DNA from: Pseudoponticoccus marisrubri
Lineage (GTDB): Bacteria > Pseudomonadota > Alphaproteobacteria > Rhodobacterales > Rhodobacteraceae
Direction: 5' to 3'
Length of the DNA: 64,000 bases
Assembly: GCF_001482405.1 (NCBI RefSeq)
Contig: NZ_LPXO01000013.1
Location: 42,761-106,760, forward strand
Within the stretch, counting starts at the first letter, position 1; each line of letters starts with the position of its first letter. Below, piece after piece: positions 55,446 to 63,972 of this stretch. Position numbers and translations under genes: made by a program. The notes under the pieces are model-generated. The model made no database searches, was not told the DNA's origin, and saw only the letters and a list, made by a program, of their open reading frames with translations.

Positions 55446-56234
55446 TCAGACCAGCCCCAGTGCGGCATCGCTGGCCGGCGGCCCGTACTTGTCGCGCGGC
55501 GGCCAGGGGCGGTCGCGCCAATGCGGCGTGAAGGCAAAGCTCGACACGCGGCGCCCTTCGGGCAGGGCGCCGTTTCCGGCACCGAGCGCGTAGTCGTAGT
55601 AGAGCTTGACGATCTCCTCCTCGCTGACCTGCTGCGCGGCAGGATGCGCCAGGCAGGCATCGCGCCAGCGCCGGACGCGGGCATAGTCCGGCTCCTCGGG
55701 CAGGGCGTAGCCCTCGTAATAGTCGAGGAACCGGAAGCGCATGAAGAGCGGCGTGAACACCGCCTCGGCCAGCCCGAAGCGGTCGAACAGGAAGGGCCCC
55801 TCGGGCGCGTGGTGCTGCAGGAAATCGTCGAGCTGCCGGTAGAGCCCGTTCAGCTTGTCCACGTGGGCGGGACGCGCGTCAGGGTCCTGGTTCATCACCA
55901 TCCGGTAGCCCGCGGCGGTGAAGGGCCCTTCCTGCGCGATCAGCATGCTCTCGACGGCATGCTCGAACGGGTCGCTGCGCCGGACGGGCGCGCCCAGCTG
56001 TTCGTCGAGATAGCGCAGGATGACCAGGCTTTCCTTCAGCACGCGGCCCTCGGCGGTCTCCAGCACCGGCAGGGCCGTGGTGCCGCGGGTCTTGCGCAGC
56101 AGCTCGGGATCGCGCGGCCGGGTGATGTCGACCACGCGGAAGCGCACGGCATCGGACAGGCCCTTGAGCGCCAGCAGGATCTCGAGCCGTTGCGAGAACG
56201 GGCAGACGGGGATGTGATGGATGACGGGGGTCAC
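55446..56234 (-). CDS. Glutathione S-transferase family protein
   Basis: 262 residues from GTG 56234 (GGAGGA upstream). Thioredoxin-fold N-terminus with VCPFSQRLEILL (Cys11 position, glutaredoxin-like CPFS) and the cis-Pro segment TALPVLETAEGRVLKESLVILRYLDEQ. An all-helical C-terminal domain follows. The active Cys and extended length suggest an omega-like or lignin-type GST. Partner gene not evident. Confidence 0.88.
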   Translation of the reverse strand: MTPVIHHIPVCPFSQRLEILLALKGLSDAVRFRVVDITRPRDPELLRKTRGTTALPVLETAEGRVLKESLVILRYLDEQLGAPVRRSDPFEHAVESMLIAQEGPFTAAGYRMVMNQDPDARPAHVDKLNGLYRQLDDFLQHHAPEGPFLFDRFGLAEAVFTPLFMRFRFLDYYEGYALPEEPDYARVRRWRDACLAHPAAQQVSEEEIVKLYYDYALGAGNGALPEGRRVSSFAFTPHWRDRPWPPRDKYGPPASDAALGLV

Positions 56235-56288
56235 GGGCGGTCCTCCTGCACGGGCATGGCAGGACGGTGCGCCGATCCGGCCCCGCCG

Positions 56289-56729
56289 TCAATCGGCCTT
56301 GCGGAAGCGTTCGTGGCAGGCCGAGCAGCTCTGGCCCAGCGGCCCCAGCCCGGCGCGCAGCGTGTCGAGGCTGCCCGTGTCCAGCGCGGCGGCGGCCGTG
56401 CCCATCTGTTCTGCCGTGGCAACGAATCGCGGCCAGTCGGTCCAGATCGCGGGCAGCGCCTCGGTCTTGGGATCGGTCTCGGGCGCTTCGAACCGGGCCG
56501 GGATCTCCGCGGCATGGCCGACCAGCGCGGTGCGGGCCGCCTCGGCCGCCACCGGGTCGAACCCCGTGCGGCCGCGCGCCATGTTGCCCAGCACCGCCAT
56601 CGCGTCCTTGACCTCGACCATCAGGTCCATCCGCGCCTTCACGGCCGGGTTCTGCACCCCGCCATGGGCCAGCACCGCGCCGGCGGCACAGATCGAGAGC
56701 AGAAGCACGGGCAGACGGCGCAAGGGCAT
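56289..56729 (-). CDS. Cytochrome c'
   Basis: 146 residues from ATG 56729. Signal peptide about 20 residues (VLLLSICAAGAVLA). The four-helix bundle ends in CSACHERFRKAD, the C-terminal haem motif CxxCH of class II cytochromes c'. These bind nitric oxide and protect from nitrosative stress. Divergent from imuB; the LexA box lies between their starts. Confidence 0.9.
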   Translation of the reverse strand: MPLRRLPVLLLSICAAGAVLAHGGVQNPAVKARMDLMVEVKDAMAVLGNMARGRTGFDPVAAEAARTALVGHAAEIPARFEAPETDPKTEALPAIWTDWPRFVATAEQMGTAAAALDTGSLDTLRAGLGPLGQSCSACHERFRKAD

Positions 56730-56832
56730 GGGCGGGATCTCCTCGGAACAGGGGGGACGGGGTGGGGGCAGGCTAGACGGTCCCTGCGCGACAGGCCAGC
56801 CCCGGACTCGACTCCGGCGGATGCAGCAACTA

Positions 56833-56847
56833 GAACAAAGCAGGAAC
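56833..56847 (+). promoter_or_regulatory. LexA box (GAAC-N7-GAAC)
   Basis: GAACAAAGCAGGAAC, a direct repeat matching the alphaproteobacterial LexA site GTTC-N7-GTTC/GAAC-N7-GAAC, 15 nt before the imuB ATG. Predicts SOS induction of imuB; the divergent cytochrome gene is 104 nt away. Confidence 0.75.
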
Positions 56848-56862
56848 AACGCTGCTGCCCCA

Positions 56863-58524
56863 ATGTCCAATCGTCGAATCCTCTCGCTCTGGTTTCCCCG
56901 CCTCGGCGCCGAACGGCTGATCCGGGCCGAACCGCATCTGGCCGGGCGGCCGGTGGTCTCGGTGCAGGAGGACGGGCCGGCCCGGCGGCTGGCCGCGCTG
57001 TCGGCCGAGGCCACGCAGGCCGGGCTCTATCGCGGCCAGCCGCTGCGCGATGCCCATGCCATGTGCGCCGCGCTGGTGGCGCGCGCCGCCGATCCCCGGC
57101 AGGAGGCCGCCTTTCTCGGCGCGCTGCACCGATGGGCGGGCAAGTTCTCGCCTTGGGTCTCGGCCCAGCCGCCCGACGCGCTGGTGATCGACCTGACGGG
57201 CTGCGCGCATCTCTTCGGTGGCGAGGCGGCGCTTTGCGCGCAGGTGACGCAGGATTGCGCCGACCTCGGCCTGACGGTGCAGGCCGGCATCGCCGACACG
57301 CTGGGTGCGGCCTGGGCGCTGGCGCGCTTCACCGCGCAGGCGGCCGAGGGGGCGGGCGGGCGCTCGGGCGATGCCATCGACCAGGAGGCGCGCGCCACCC
57401 GCGCCCGCGCCGGCAAGCGCCGGCACTGGGAACGCGGCGGGGCGGCCCCGACCGGGCCGCAGGGCCCGCTGCCCGAGGGCGCCATCGCCGCACCGGGCAA
57501 GACATGGGGGGCGCTCTCGCCCCTGCCGGTGGCCGCGCTGCGCCTCGAGCCCACGGTGGTCGAGCAGCTGACCCGGCTGGGCCTGCGGCGGGTCGGCGAC
57601 CTGCTGGGCCAGCCGCGCGCCGGGCTGGCCCGGCGCTTCGGCCGGGGCCTGGTCGATCGGCTGGACCAGGCGCTGGGGGCGGCGCCCGAGCCGGTCTCGC
57701 CCGCCGCCCCGCCCGAGCGCTTTGCCATCCGCATCTCCTTCCCCGACCCGATCGGGCTGGAAGAGGACGTGGCCGAGGCGGTCTCGCGTCTGCTGGAGCG
57801 GCTCTGCGCACGGCTGCGCGCGCGTGGGCGCGGGGCGCGGGCGCTGCGGCTGGAGGCGCATCGCGCCGATCACGCCATGCAATGGGAGACGGTGCTGACC
57901 GCGGTGGCCAGCGACGATCCGCACCGGCTGATGCCGCTGGTGCGGCTGAAGATCCCGGCGCTGGAGGCGGGGCCGGGTTTCGACATGCTGCGGCTGGAGG
58001 CGGTGCGCCACGAGGCGCTGCATGCCCGCACCGTGGCCGGGCATCTCGAGGCGGCCGAGCAGGGGCGGCAGAAGCTGGGCGGCGATGCCGGGCTGGACGA
58101 CCTGATCGGCCGGCTGGGTGCGCGGCTGGGCATGGAGGCGATCACAAGGCGCCATCCCGGGTCCAGCCACCTGCCCGAGAAGGGCGCGCAGGTGCTGGCC
58201 GCGGCCTGGGCGGGGCCCGCGCGGGACTGGCCGGTGCCGGCCGCGCCGCGCCCGCTGACGCTCTGGCCGCCGGAGCCGGTCACCGCGCCCGACAGCCCGG
58301 ACCCGCCCGAGCGCTTCCGCTGGCGCGGCCGCGACTGGGAACGCAGCGGCGCCGAGGGGCCCGAGCGGATTGCGCCGGAATGGTGGCTGGACGAGCCCGC
58401 CTGGCGGTCCGGCGCGCGCGACTATTGGCGGCTGGAGACCACGCGGGGCGACCGGCTGTGGCTGTTCTACGCCCATGGCGCGGCGCTCTCCCCGGGCTGG
58501 TTCTGCCACGGCGCCTTTGCCTGA
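56863..58524 (+). CDS. imuB: ImuB, catalytically inactive Y-family polymerase subunit
   Basis: 553 residues from ATG 56863; an in-frame ATG at 56821 lies upstream of the LexA box and is rejected. Y-family fold: ILSLWFPRLGAERLIRAEPHLAGRPVV, then DALVIDLTGCAHLFGGEAAL, where the acidic catalytic residues of DinB are not in place, as in ImuB. The HhH and little-finger regions follow, with a long C-terminal tail that binds the sliding clamp. ImuB recruits DnaE2 and ImuA (RecA-like) to lesions. Neither imuA nor dnaE2 is adjacent, which is unusual. Preceded by a LexA box. Confidence 0.9.
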   Translation: MSNRRILSLWFPRLGAERLIRAEPHLAGRPVVSVQEDGPARRLAALSAEATQAGLYRGQPLRDAHAMCAALVARAADPRQEAAFLGALHRWAGKFSPWVSAQPPDALVIDLTGCAHLFGGEAALCAQVTQDCADLGLTVQAGIADTLGAAWALARFTAQAAEGAGGRSGDAIDQEARATRARAGKRRHWERGGAAPTGPQGPLPEGAIAAPGKTWGALSPLPVAALRLEPTVVEQLTRLGLRRVGDLLGQPRAGLARRFGRGLVDRLDQALGAAPEPVSPAAPPERFAIRISFPDPIGLEEDVAEAVSRLLERLCARLRARGRGARALRLEAHRADHAMQWETVLTAVASDDPHRLMPLVRLKIPALEAGPGFDMLRLEAVRHEALHARTVAGHLEAAEQGRQKLGGDAGLDDLIGRLGARLGMEAITRRHPGSSHLPEKGAQVLAAAWAGPARDWPVPAAPRPLTLWPPEPVTAPDSPDPPERFRWRGRDWERSGAEGPERIAPEWWLDEPAWRSGARDYWRLETTRGDRLWLFYAHGAALSPGWFCHGAFA

Positions 58525-58548
58525 GCGTCCCCGCGGCCACGGGGCGAA

Positions 58549-58594
58549 CAAGATTTTTAAGGAAAAATCTTGCAAATTTCGTCGACGAAATTTG
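58549..58594. repeat. AT-rich double palindrome between imuB and serB
   Basis: CAAGATTTTT-AAGG-AAAAATCTTG (58549-58572, 10-bp arms) directly followed by the perfect 22-nt palindrome CAAATTTCGTCGACGAAATTTG split by the 20-letter limit here (58573-58594). Same two-palindrome architecture as 38023-38075 but different sequence. A run of T after each arm would allow termination of imuB. Confidence 0.65.
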
Positions 58595-58658
58595 GCCCTC
58601 TGGCCAAGCGCGCGCCCCCGTGCCAGAAGCCGGCGCAAGGTTGCACGGGAGAGGCTCC

Positions 58659-59528
58659 ATGGTCATCGCATCGCTCATCGCCGCACCCGGGGCGCTGGAC
58701 CCGGCGCTTGTCGACAGCCTGCGCAACGCGTTCGGCGGCGGTGCGGTCGACTGGCTCTCCCCGGACGAGGCGGCCGAGTTCCCGCTGCCCGCCCGGCCGT
58801 CGAATTTCGACGCGGTGCGGGCCGAGGTCTCGGGCCAGGTCGATCTCAACCTGCTGCCGGCCGAGGGGCGGCGCAAGCGCATGCTGCTGGCCGACATGGA
58901 CAGCACCATGATCCAGCAGGAATGCATCGACGAGCTGGCCGAGGCGGCCGGGGTGGGGGCGCATGTGCGCGACATCACCGCCCGCGCGATGAATGGCGAG
59001 CTGGATTTCGAGGGCGCGCTGGTCGAGCGGGTGGCGCTGCTGCGGGACCTGACCGAGACGGTGATCGACGAGGTGATCGCCACCCGCATCACCCTGATGC
59101 CCGGCGGGCCCGCGCTGCTGGCCACGATGCGCGCGCAGGGCGCCCATTGCGCACTGGTCTCGGGCGGGTTCACCGCCTTCACCGCCCGCATCGCGGCCCG
59201 GCTGGGCTTTGACGAGCACCGCGCCAACACGCTGCAGGCCGAGGACGGCAAGCTGACCGGCACCGTCGCCCGGCCGATCCTTGGCCGCGCGGCCAAGGTG
59301 CAGGCGCTGGAGGAGATCACGACCCGCCTGGGCCTGGAGCCCGGGGACGTGCTGGCCGTGGGCGACGGGGCCAATGACCTGGGCATGCTGGGCCGTGCAG
59401 GCCTTGGCGTGGCGCTGCATGCCAAGCCCTCGGTGCAGGCGCAGTGCGCGGTGCGGGTCAACCATGGCGACCTGACCGCGCTTCTGTTCCTGCAGGGCTA
59501 CGCCCGTCCGGATTTCGCGACACCATAG
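58659..59528 (+). CDS. serB: Phosphoserine phosphatase
   Basis: 289 residues from ATG 58659 (GGGAGAGG upstream). HAD-family motifs: nucleophile Asp in LLADMDSTMI (about 77), LVSGGFTAFT, and the Mg-binding VGDGANDLGML. An N-terminal domain of about 70 residues precedes, as in proteobacterial SerB. Last step of serine biosynthesis; completes serA and serC in this window though unlinked to them. Confidence 0.96.
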   Translation: MVIASLIAAPGALDPALVDSLRNAFGGGAVDWLSPDEAAEFPLPARPSNFDAVRAEVSGQVDLNLLPAEGRRKRMLLADMDSTMIQQECIDELAEAAGVGAHVRDITARAMNGELDFEGALVERVALLRDLTETVIDEVIATRITLMPGGPALLATMRAQGAHCALVSGGFTAFTARIAARLGFDEHRANTLQAEDGKLTGTVARPILGRAAKVQALEEITTRLGLEPGDVLAVGDGANDLGMLGRAGLGVALHAKPSVQAQCAVRVNHGDLTALLFLQGYARPDFATP

Positions 59529-59768
59529 GCCGGCCGTCCCGCGGGCGATCGCAGGCAAGGCGCGCGGCGTCGGGCTGCTGAACGGGGTGGCGCCGGGCGG
59601 GGCAGGCCGCTCAACTCTCGGCGATTATCTGCCAACGGGGCTTTCACGCGGTCGATTTTTCAGGCTATTGTCCCGCCGTCGAGAGTAAATGCCCATGCGT
59701 GACGCCAAGGATCGGGACAGGCCCCGGCGCCGCGTGGCAATGAGGCTGAACAGCTGGAGGCTGCAGGT
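59529..59768. other. Intergenic region between serB and ialB
   Basis: 240 nt. No reading frame of note; presumed ialB promoter around 59650-59700 (TTTTTCAGGCTATTGT). Confidence 0.35.
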
Positions 59769-60299
59769 ATGAAGTCAGGTCTGGGGCGGTGGATCGGTGC
59801 GGGCATGCTGGCCCTCGCGGCCGGAATCGCCGGCGCGCAGGAAAGCAGCGAGAACCGCGTCGATTCGATGACCGACTGGTCCGTGTTCGAGGGCAACAGC
59901 CCCAAGGAATGCTGGGCCGTCACCACCTATCAGGAAAGCGTGAACACCAAGGATGGCCGCGTCGTGGCCGTGACCCGGGGCGAGATCCTGCTGATGGTGT
60001 TCTTCCGCCCGGGCGCCGAGGTGCAGGGCCAGGTCGCATTCACCGGCGGCTACCCGTTCGCCAATGGCTCGACCGTGAACGTCAATATCGGCGGCACCGA
60101 GTTCGAGCTCTATACCGAGGGAGAATGGGCCTGGCCCGCCACGCCGCAGGATGACACCAAGCTCATCACCGCGATGAAGCGCGGCGCCGATGCCGTGGTC
60201 ACTGCCATGTCGAGCCGCGGCACCAAGACCCAGGACACGTTCTCGCTTCTGGGCTTCACCGCCGCCTTCGAGGATGCCGAGCGTCGCTGCAGCAGCTGA
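59769..60299 (+). CDS. Invasion-associated locus B family protein
   Basis: 176 residues from ATG 59769 (TGGAGG upstream). Signal peptide ends near AGA (23). The mature part shows DWSVFEGNSPKECWAVTTYQESV, EILLMVFFRPGAEVQGQVAFTGGYPF and FELYTEGEWAWPATPQDD, the IalB family pattern of alphaproteobacterial periplasmic proteins. Named after a Bartonella invasion locus, though function outside pathogens is unknown. Confidence 0.85.
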   Translation: MKSGLGRWIGAGMLALAAGIAGAQESSENRVDSMTDWSVFEGNSPKECWAVTTYQESVNTKDGRVVAVTRGEILLMVFFRPGAEVQGQVAFTGGYPFANGSTVNVNIGGTEFELYTEGEWAWPATPQDDTKLITAMKRGADAVVTAMSSRGTKTQDTFSLLGFTAAFEDAERRCSS

Positions 60300-60337
60300 G
60301 CCGCGCCGGGGCCTCTGCGCCGTCCGACACCGCCACG

Positions 60338-60367
60338 AGGGCCGATGCAGATCGGCCCTTAAATTTT
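60338..60367 (+). terminator. Intrinsic terminator after ialB
   Basis: AGGGCCGAT-GCAG-ATCGGCCCT followed by TAAATTTT: 9-bp perfect stem. Confidence 0.8.
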
Positions 60368-60416
60368 GCCTGCGAATCCTGTATCCAGCAGCCTTCTTCG
60401 ACAAGGATGCCCTCTC

Positions 60417-61601
60417 ATGACCGCGACCGCGCCGATCACGCAAGATGTGCTGACCCTGCCCCGGAAACGGCCCGAGGGGCCGGTCAACCTTGTCGGGTTG
60501 ACGCGCGACCAGCTGCGCGACGCGCTGCTGCAGGCCGGCACGCCCGAAAAGCAGGTCAAGATGCGGGTCAACCAGGTCTGGCAGTGGATCTACCACTGGG
60601 GCGTGCGCGAGTTCGACGCCATGACCAACCTGTCCAAGGCCTATCGCGCGCTGCTGGCCGAGCATTTCACCATCGCGCTGCCCGAAATGGTCTCGCGCCA
60701 GGTCTCGGCCGACGGGACGCGCAAGTATCTCGTGCGGATTGCCGGCGGGCACGAGGTCGAGGTGGTCTACATCCCCGAGGCCGATCGCGGCACGCTGTGC
60801 ATCTCGAGCCAGGTGGGCTGCACGCTGACCTGTTCCTTCTGCCATACCGGTACGCAGAAGCTTGTGCGCAACCTGACCGCGGGCGAGATCGTGGGCCAGA
60901 TCATGCTGGCGCGCGACGATCTCGAGGAATGGCCCGCCCCCGGCACCGGGACGGGCGAGTCGGGCCCGCGCCTTCTGTCGAACATCGTTCTGATGGGCAT
61001 GGGCGAGCCGCTCTACAATTTCGACAACGTGCGCGACGCGATGAAGATCGCCATGGACGGCGAGGGCATCGCCCTGTCGCGCCGCCGCATCACCCTGTCG
61101 ACCTCGGGCGTGGTGCCCGAGATCGCGCGCTGCGCCGAGGAGATCGGCTGCCTGATGGCGGTCAGCTTCCACGCTACCACCGACGAGGTGCGCGACAGGC
61201 TGGTGCCGATCAACAAGCGCTGGAACATCGCCACGCTGCTGGATGCGCTGCGCGAGTACCCGCGCCTGTCCAATTCCGAGCGCATCACCTTCGAATACGT
61301 GATGCTGAAGGACGTGAATGACAGCGATGCCGATGCACGGCGGCTGGTCAAGCTGATCTCGGGCATCCCCGCCAAGATCAACCTGATCCCGTTCAACGAA
61401 TGGCCCGGCGCACCCTACGAGCGCTCCGACTGGGCCCGGATCGAGCGCTTTGCCGATATCGTCTACAAGGCCGGCTACGCCTCGCCCATCCGCACCCCGC
61501 GCGGCGAGGACATCATGGCCGCCTGCGGCCAGCTCAAATCCGCCACCGAACGCGCGCGCAAGAGCCGCGCCCAGATCGCCGCAGAGGCCGGTCAGGGCTG
61601 A
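60417..61601 (+). CDS. rlmN: Dual-specificity 23S rRNA/tRNA adenine C2-methyltransferase RlmN
   Basis: 394 residues from ATG 60417 (AAGGA upstream; an in-frame start at 60366 overlaps the terminator). Radical-SAM motif CTLTCSFC with cysteines 135, 139 and 142; [13 protein letters not shown] and the C-terminal catalytic Cys in MAACGQLKS. Methylates A2503 of 23S rRNA and A37 of some tRNAs. Single gene. Confidence 0.96.
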   Translation: MTATAPITQDVLTLPRKRPEGPVNLVGLTRDQLRDALLQAGTPEKQVKMRVNQVWQWIYHWGVREFDAMTNLSKAYRALLAEHFTIALPEMVSRQVSADGTRKYLVRIAGGHEVEVVYIPEADRGTLCISSQVGCTLTCSFCHTGTQKLVRNLTAGEIVGQIMLARDDLEEWPAPGTGTGESGPRLLSNIVLMGMGEPLYNFDNVRDAMKIAMDGEGIALSRRRITLSTSGVVPEIARCAEEIGCLMAVSFHATTDEVRDRLVPINKRWNIATLLDALREYPRLSNSERITFEYVMLKDVNDSDADARRLVKLISGIPAKINLIPFNEWPGAPYERSDWARIERFADIVYKAGYASPIRTPRGEDIMAACGQLKSATERARKSRAQIAAEAGQG

Positions 61602-62069
61602 GTGGGCGTCACATTGGGTTGGCGCAGCTGCGGCGCGACGCCCTGGCCCTCTTTCTTGTGCGTTGACTGCATTGGCGGCCTTTGCTGTCGGCGTTGACTC
61701 GTCCGCGTGTCAGCAGGCTTGCCAATGCATGTGCAGGGTCCTTGAGGCTGGACAGGACCCCAGCGCGCGACACACGCGTCCCTCAGAGCAGTACTTAGGC
61801 AGTTGGCAGGAACGGCTTCGGGCGCCACGACGCATGTACCTTCAGCCTGAGCGGTTCCCTGACTGATCCACAGGAGACGCAGGACAGAGGCGCGGTCCGG
61901 GCGCGTCACGCCAAGCTACAAACCCTGCGCAATCCGCTTCGCCACGCGCCGGATCTGTCTTGGCGCCTGACCGCACAGCCAGCTGGGCTTCTACCACTCG
62001 ACCCCCCACGCACGCCTACCGCGCCATAGTTCGAGCGGGCACAACCTGTCGTGACACTGTCTAGAGAAT
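61602..62069. other. Low-coding region between rlmN and the tRNA-Trp 3' end
   Basis: 468 nt with no credible gene; short frames on both strands (for example 61592-61909 minus, Cys-rich) lack ribosome sites and conserved look. Base composition is lower in GC than neighbours. It abuts the 3' end of a tRNA gene, a classic integration spot, so it could be an eroded insertion. I would expect secE here from the usual gene order but do not find it. Confidence 0.4.
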
Positions 62070-62145
62070 TGGCAGGGGCAGCAGGGTTCGAACCCGCGAC
62101 CTACGGTTTTGGAGACCGTCGCTCTACCAGCTGAGCTATACCCCT
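62070..62145 (-). tRNA. tRNA-Trp (anticodon CCA)
   Basis: 76 nt with encoded CCA. Acceptor AGGGGTA pairs with TGCCCCT (one GT), D arm TAGCTCAGCTGGTAGAGC, anticodon loop CTCCAAA within GGTCTCCAAAACC, T arm GGGTTCGAACCC. Standard near tuf in Rhodobacteraceae. The tuf fragment at the window edge is on the same strand upstream. Confidence 0.97.
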
Positions 62146-62612
62146 TCAGGCCGTGTCGTGGGGTACGCCAAGCTGCAGCCGAAATCAAGACCCTCCGGGC
62201 AACTTGCCGACAGGTCAGGACGATTTCCTGTCACGACCTGCTCGCAGTGGCTCACGCGGTGGCGCGCCGGATGAAACATCGCGGCGGCGCGCGGGGAAAA
62301 TTCGCGGTCACGACCTTGTGTCTCACGCTGCAATGCCGCCCGAACGCACCTTTCCGACACGCGCGCCCGAGGGGCTGTCAGGGCGCTATGGCCCACAAAA
62401 CCTGACCCGAACCAACTCTGTGCATCCATGCACAACACCCGGTGAAAACGCAGCAAAATCAAGCACAAATCGGTGTGAGCAAGGTGCGAGATTTTCGTGA
62501 ATTCCATTTCCCGGGGTGGCTCCCAAATGTGTTTGCACCGGACGGACACACCGTCCCGCACACTTCCCTGCCCCGGCATTCCGCCGGGGTCCCACATCGA
62601 AAGGAGACCAAC
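62146..62612. promoter_or_regulatory. Regulatory region between tRNA-Trp and the peptide array
   Basis: 467 nt without a credible gene. Must contain the tRNA promoter (near 62150-62200) and the array promoter. A palindrome TGTGCA-TCCA-TGCACA lies at 62419-62434 and a GTCC-rich inverted repeat at about 62538-62556; either may be an operator. AT content rises between 62440 and 62510. Confidence 0.45.
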
Positions 62613-62840
62613 ATGAACCGCATCATCGCAGCCGCCCTCGTCGCCTCCGCCGCCTTCGCCGGCACCGCTCAGGCCATGGTCAACACCATCGACGCCGTCC
62701 GCCACGAAGTGCAGACCTATGCGCCCGGCGCCGATCTCGACGGCCTCAGCTCGGCCCAGGTCGCAGCGCTGCAGTCGATCATCCATGGCGGCGACACCGA
62801 GAGCGAAAAGCGCACCAAGATCCGCAACATCGTGAACTGA
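62613..62840 (+). CDS. Exported peptide, tandem copy 1
   Basis: 75 residues. Ribosome site AAAGGAGACCAAC before the ATG. Signal peptide MNRIIAAALVASAAFAGTAQA (cleavage after 21), then a 54-residue mature chain starting MVNTIDAVRHEVQTYAPG. It is helical, charged and cysteine-free, with DLDGLSSAQVAALQSII and SEKRTKIRNIVN. Ile26 is the only mature-region difference from the other copies (Thr). Similar short exported proteins occur in Rhodobacteraceae, all of unknown role. First of four near-identical genes. Confidence 0.85.
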   Translation: MNRIIAAALVASAAFAGTAQAMVNTIDAVRHEVQTYAPGADLDGLSSAQVAALQSIIHGGDTESEKRTKIRNIVN

Positions 62841-62885
62841 GCGCTCGCGCCAGCCCCCCTCACACAGATCCCAAAGGAGACCAAC

Positions 62886-63113
62886 ATGAACCGCATCATC
62901 GCAGCCGCCCTCTTCGCCTCCGCCGCCTTCGCAGGCACCGCTCAGGCCATGGTCAACACCACCGACGCCGTCCGCCACGAAGTGCAGACCTATGCGCCGG
63001 GCGCCGATCTCGACGGCCTTAGCTCGGCCCAGGTCGCAGCGCTGCAGTCGATCATCCATGGCGGCGACACCGAGAGCGAAAAGCGCACCAAGATCCGCAA
63101 CATCGTGAACTGA
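62886..63113 (+). CDS. Exported peptide, tandem copy 2
   Basis: 75 residues, mature chain identical to copies 3 and 4. Val10 is replaced by Phe in the signal. Nucleotide differences from copy 1 in the mature region are synonymous apart from codon 26. 45 nt after copy 1, with its own AAAGGAGACCAAC ribosome site. Confidence 0.85.
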   Translation: MNRIIAAALFASAAFAGTAQAMVNTTDAVRHEVQTYAPGADLDGLSSAQVAALQSIIHGGDTESEKRTKIRNIVN

Positions 63114-63145
63114 GCCCCCTCACACAGATCCCAAAGGAGACCAAC

Positions 63146-63373
63146 ATGAACCGCATCATCGCAGCCGCCCTCGTCGCCTCCGCCGCCTTCGTCGGCACCG
63201 CACAGGCCATGGTCAACACCACCGACGCCGTCCGCCACGAAGTGCAGACCTACGCGCCCGGCGCCGATCTCGACGGCCTCAGCTCGGCCCAGGTCGCAGC
63301 ACTGCAGTCGATCATTCATGGCGGCGACACCGAGAGCGAGAAGCGCACCAAGATCCGCAACATCGTGAACTGA
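63146..63373 (+). CDS. Exported peptide, tandem copy 3
   Basis: 75 residues, Val16 in place of Ala in the signal, mature chain identical to copies 2 and 4. The spacer before it is shorter (32 nt), lacking a 13-nt block present in the other two spacers. Same ribosome site. Confidence 0.85.
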   Translation: MNRIIAAALVASAAFVGTAQAMVNTTDAVRHEVQTYAPGADLDGLSSAQVAALQSIIHGGDTESEKRTKIRNIVN

Positions 63374-63417
63374 GCGCTCGCGCCAGCCCCCTCACACAGA
63401 CACCAAAGGAGACCAAC

Positions 63418-63645
63418 ATGAACCGCATCATCGCAGCCGCCCTCGTCGCCTCCGCCGCCTTTGCCGGCACCGCTCAGGCCATGGTCAACACCACCGACGC
63501 CGTCCGCCACGAAGTGCAGACCTATGCGCCCGGCGCCGATCTCGACGGCCTCAGCTCAGCCCAGGTCGCAGCGCTGCAGTCGATCATCCATGGCGGCGAC
63601 ACCGAGAGCGAGAAGCGCACCAAGATCCGTAACATCGTGAACTGA
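63418..63645 (+). CDS. Exported peptide, tandem copy 4
   Basis: 75 residues, signal as copy 1, mature chain as copies 2 and 3. Five mostly synonymous changes from copy 1. Followed 13 nt later by a terminator hairpin, so the four genes form one transcription unit. Confidence 0.85.
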   Translation: MNRIIAAALVASAAFAGTAQAMVNTTDAVRHEVQTYAPGADLDGLSSAQVAALQSIIHGGDTESEKRTKIRNIVN

Positions 63646-63658
63646 TGATGTTGCCCCC

Positions 63659-63696
63659 ATGCCCGCGCGCCGTCTCCCGGGCGCGTGGGCATCTTT
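63659..63696 (+). terminator. Terminator after the peptide array
   Basis: ATGCCCGCGCGCC-GTCTCCC-GGGCGCGTGGGCAT then CTTT: 13-bp stem with one GT pair. Confidence 0.75.
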
Positions 63697-63744
63697 GCGG
63701 CTGCACAGGGCCGCGCCATTGATTTTCCGATTTCGACCCTGACG

Positions 63745-63778
63745 ACCCGCCTTTCGCCTCCGGCGAAACGCGGGTTTT
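63745..63778 (+). terminator. Second terminator after the peptide array
   Basis: ACCCGC-C-TTTCGCC, loop TCC, GGCGAAA-C-GCGGGT then TTT: 13 pairs with one internal mismatch and a T-run. Confidence 0.7.
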
Positions 63779-63897
63779 CTCTGGCCTGCCCCACCCCAAC
63801 AGACTGCCGGGCACAGCCATACCGCCCGCGACGTTGGCGCTCTGCGATCTCGCACCTGTCGGGGGACACGCGCCAGCCCCTTCGGCCAGCAAGGCAC

Positions 63898-63927
63898 AAA
63901 AAAAGGATGGGTGCGGGCACCCATCCT
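63898..63927 (-). terminator. Intrinsic terminator of tuf
   Basis: On the minus strand AGGATGGGTG-CCCG-CACCCATCCT followed by seven T. A further GC hairpin (CCGGGCGCC ... GGCGCCCGG, 63941-63963) lies between it and the tuf stop. Confidence 0.9.
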
Positions 63928-63972
63928 GTGTTTGCGTGGTCCGGGCGCCGCTTGGGCGCCCGGGGGTCGCGA

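Larger units (their letters stand above)
62600..63645 (+). repeat. Four-unit tandem repeat of a gene with its leader
   Basis: Units of about 273, 260, 272 and 228 nt, each consisting of the spacer, ribosome site and 75-codon gene. More than 95 percent identical by eye. Units 1 and 3 carry the GCTCGCGCCAGCC block after the stop. Confidence 0.9.

Noticed and set aside
55521..58658. A very long plus-strand reading frame running through the GST, cytochrome c' and imuB genes
   Set aside because: It is in the wrong frame or antisense to three well-supported genes and only becomes real at the serB start (58659).
61592..61909. Cys-rich minus-strand frame after rlmN
   Set aside because: GTG start without ribosome site, overlap with the rlmN end and no recognisable motif.
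62136..63059. Minus-strand frame with internal repeats
   Set aside because: Antisense of the peptide array; repeats simply mirror the tandem genes.
62600..63645. CRISPR-like reading of the regular repeats
   Set aside because: The 260-273-nt units are coding with spacers of 32-45 nt that are themselves repeated, and no cas genes are present.
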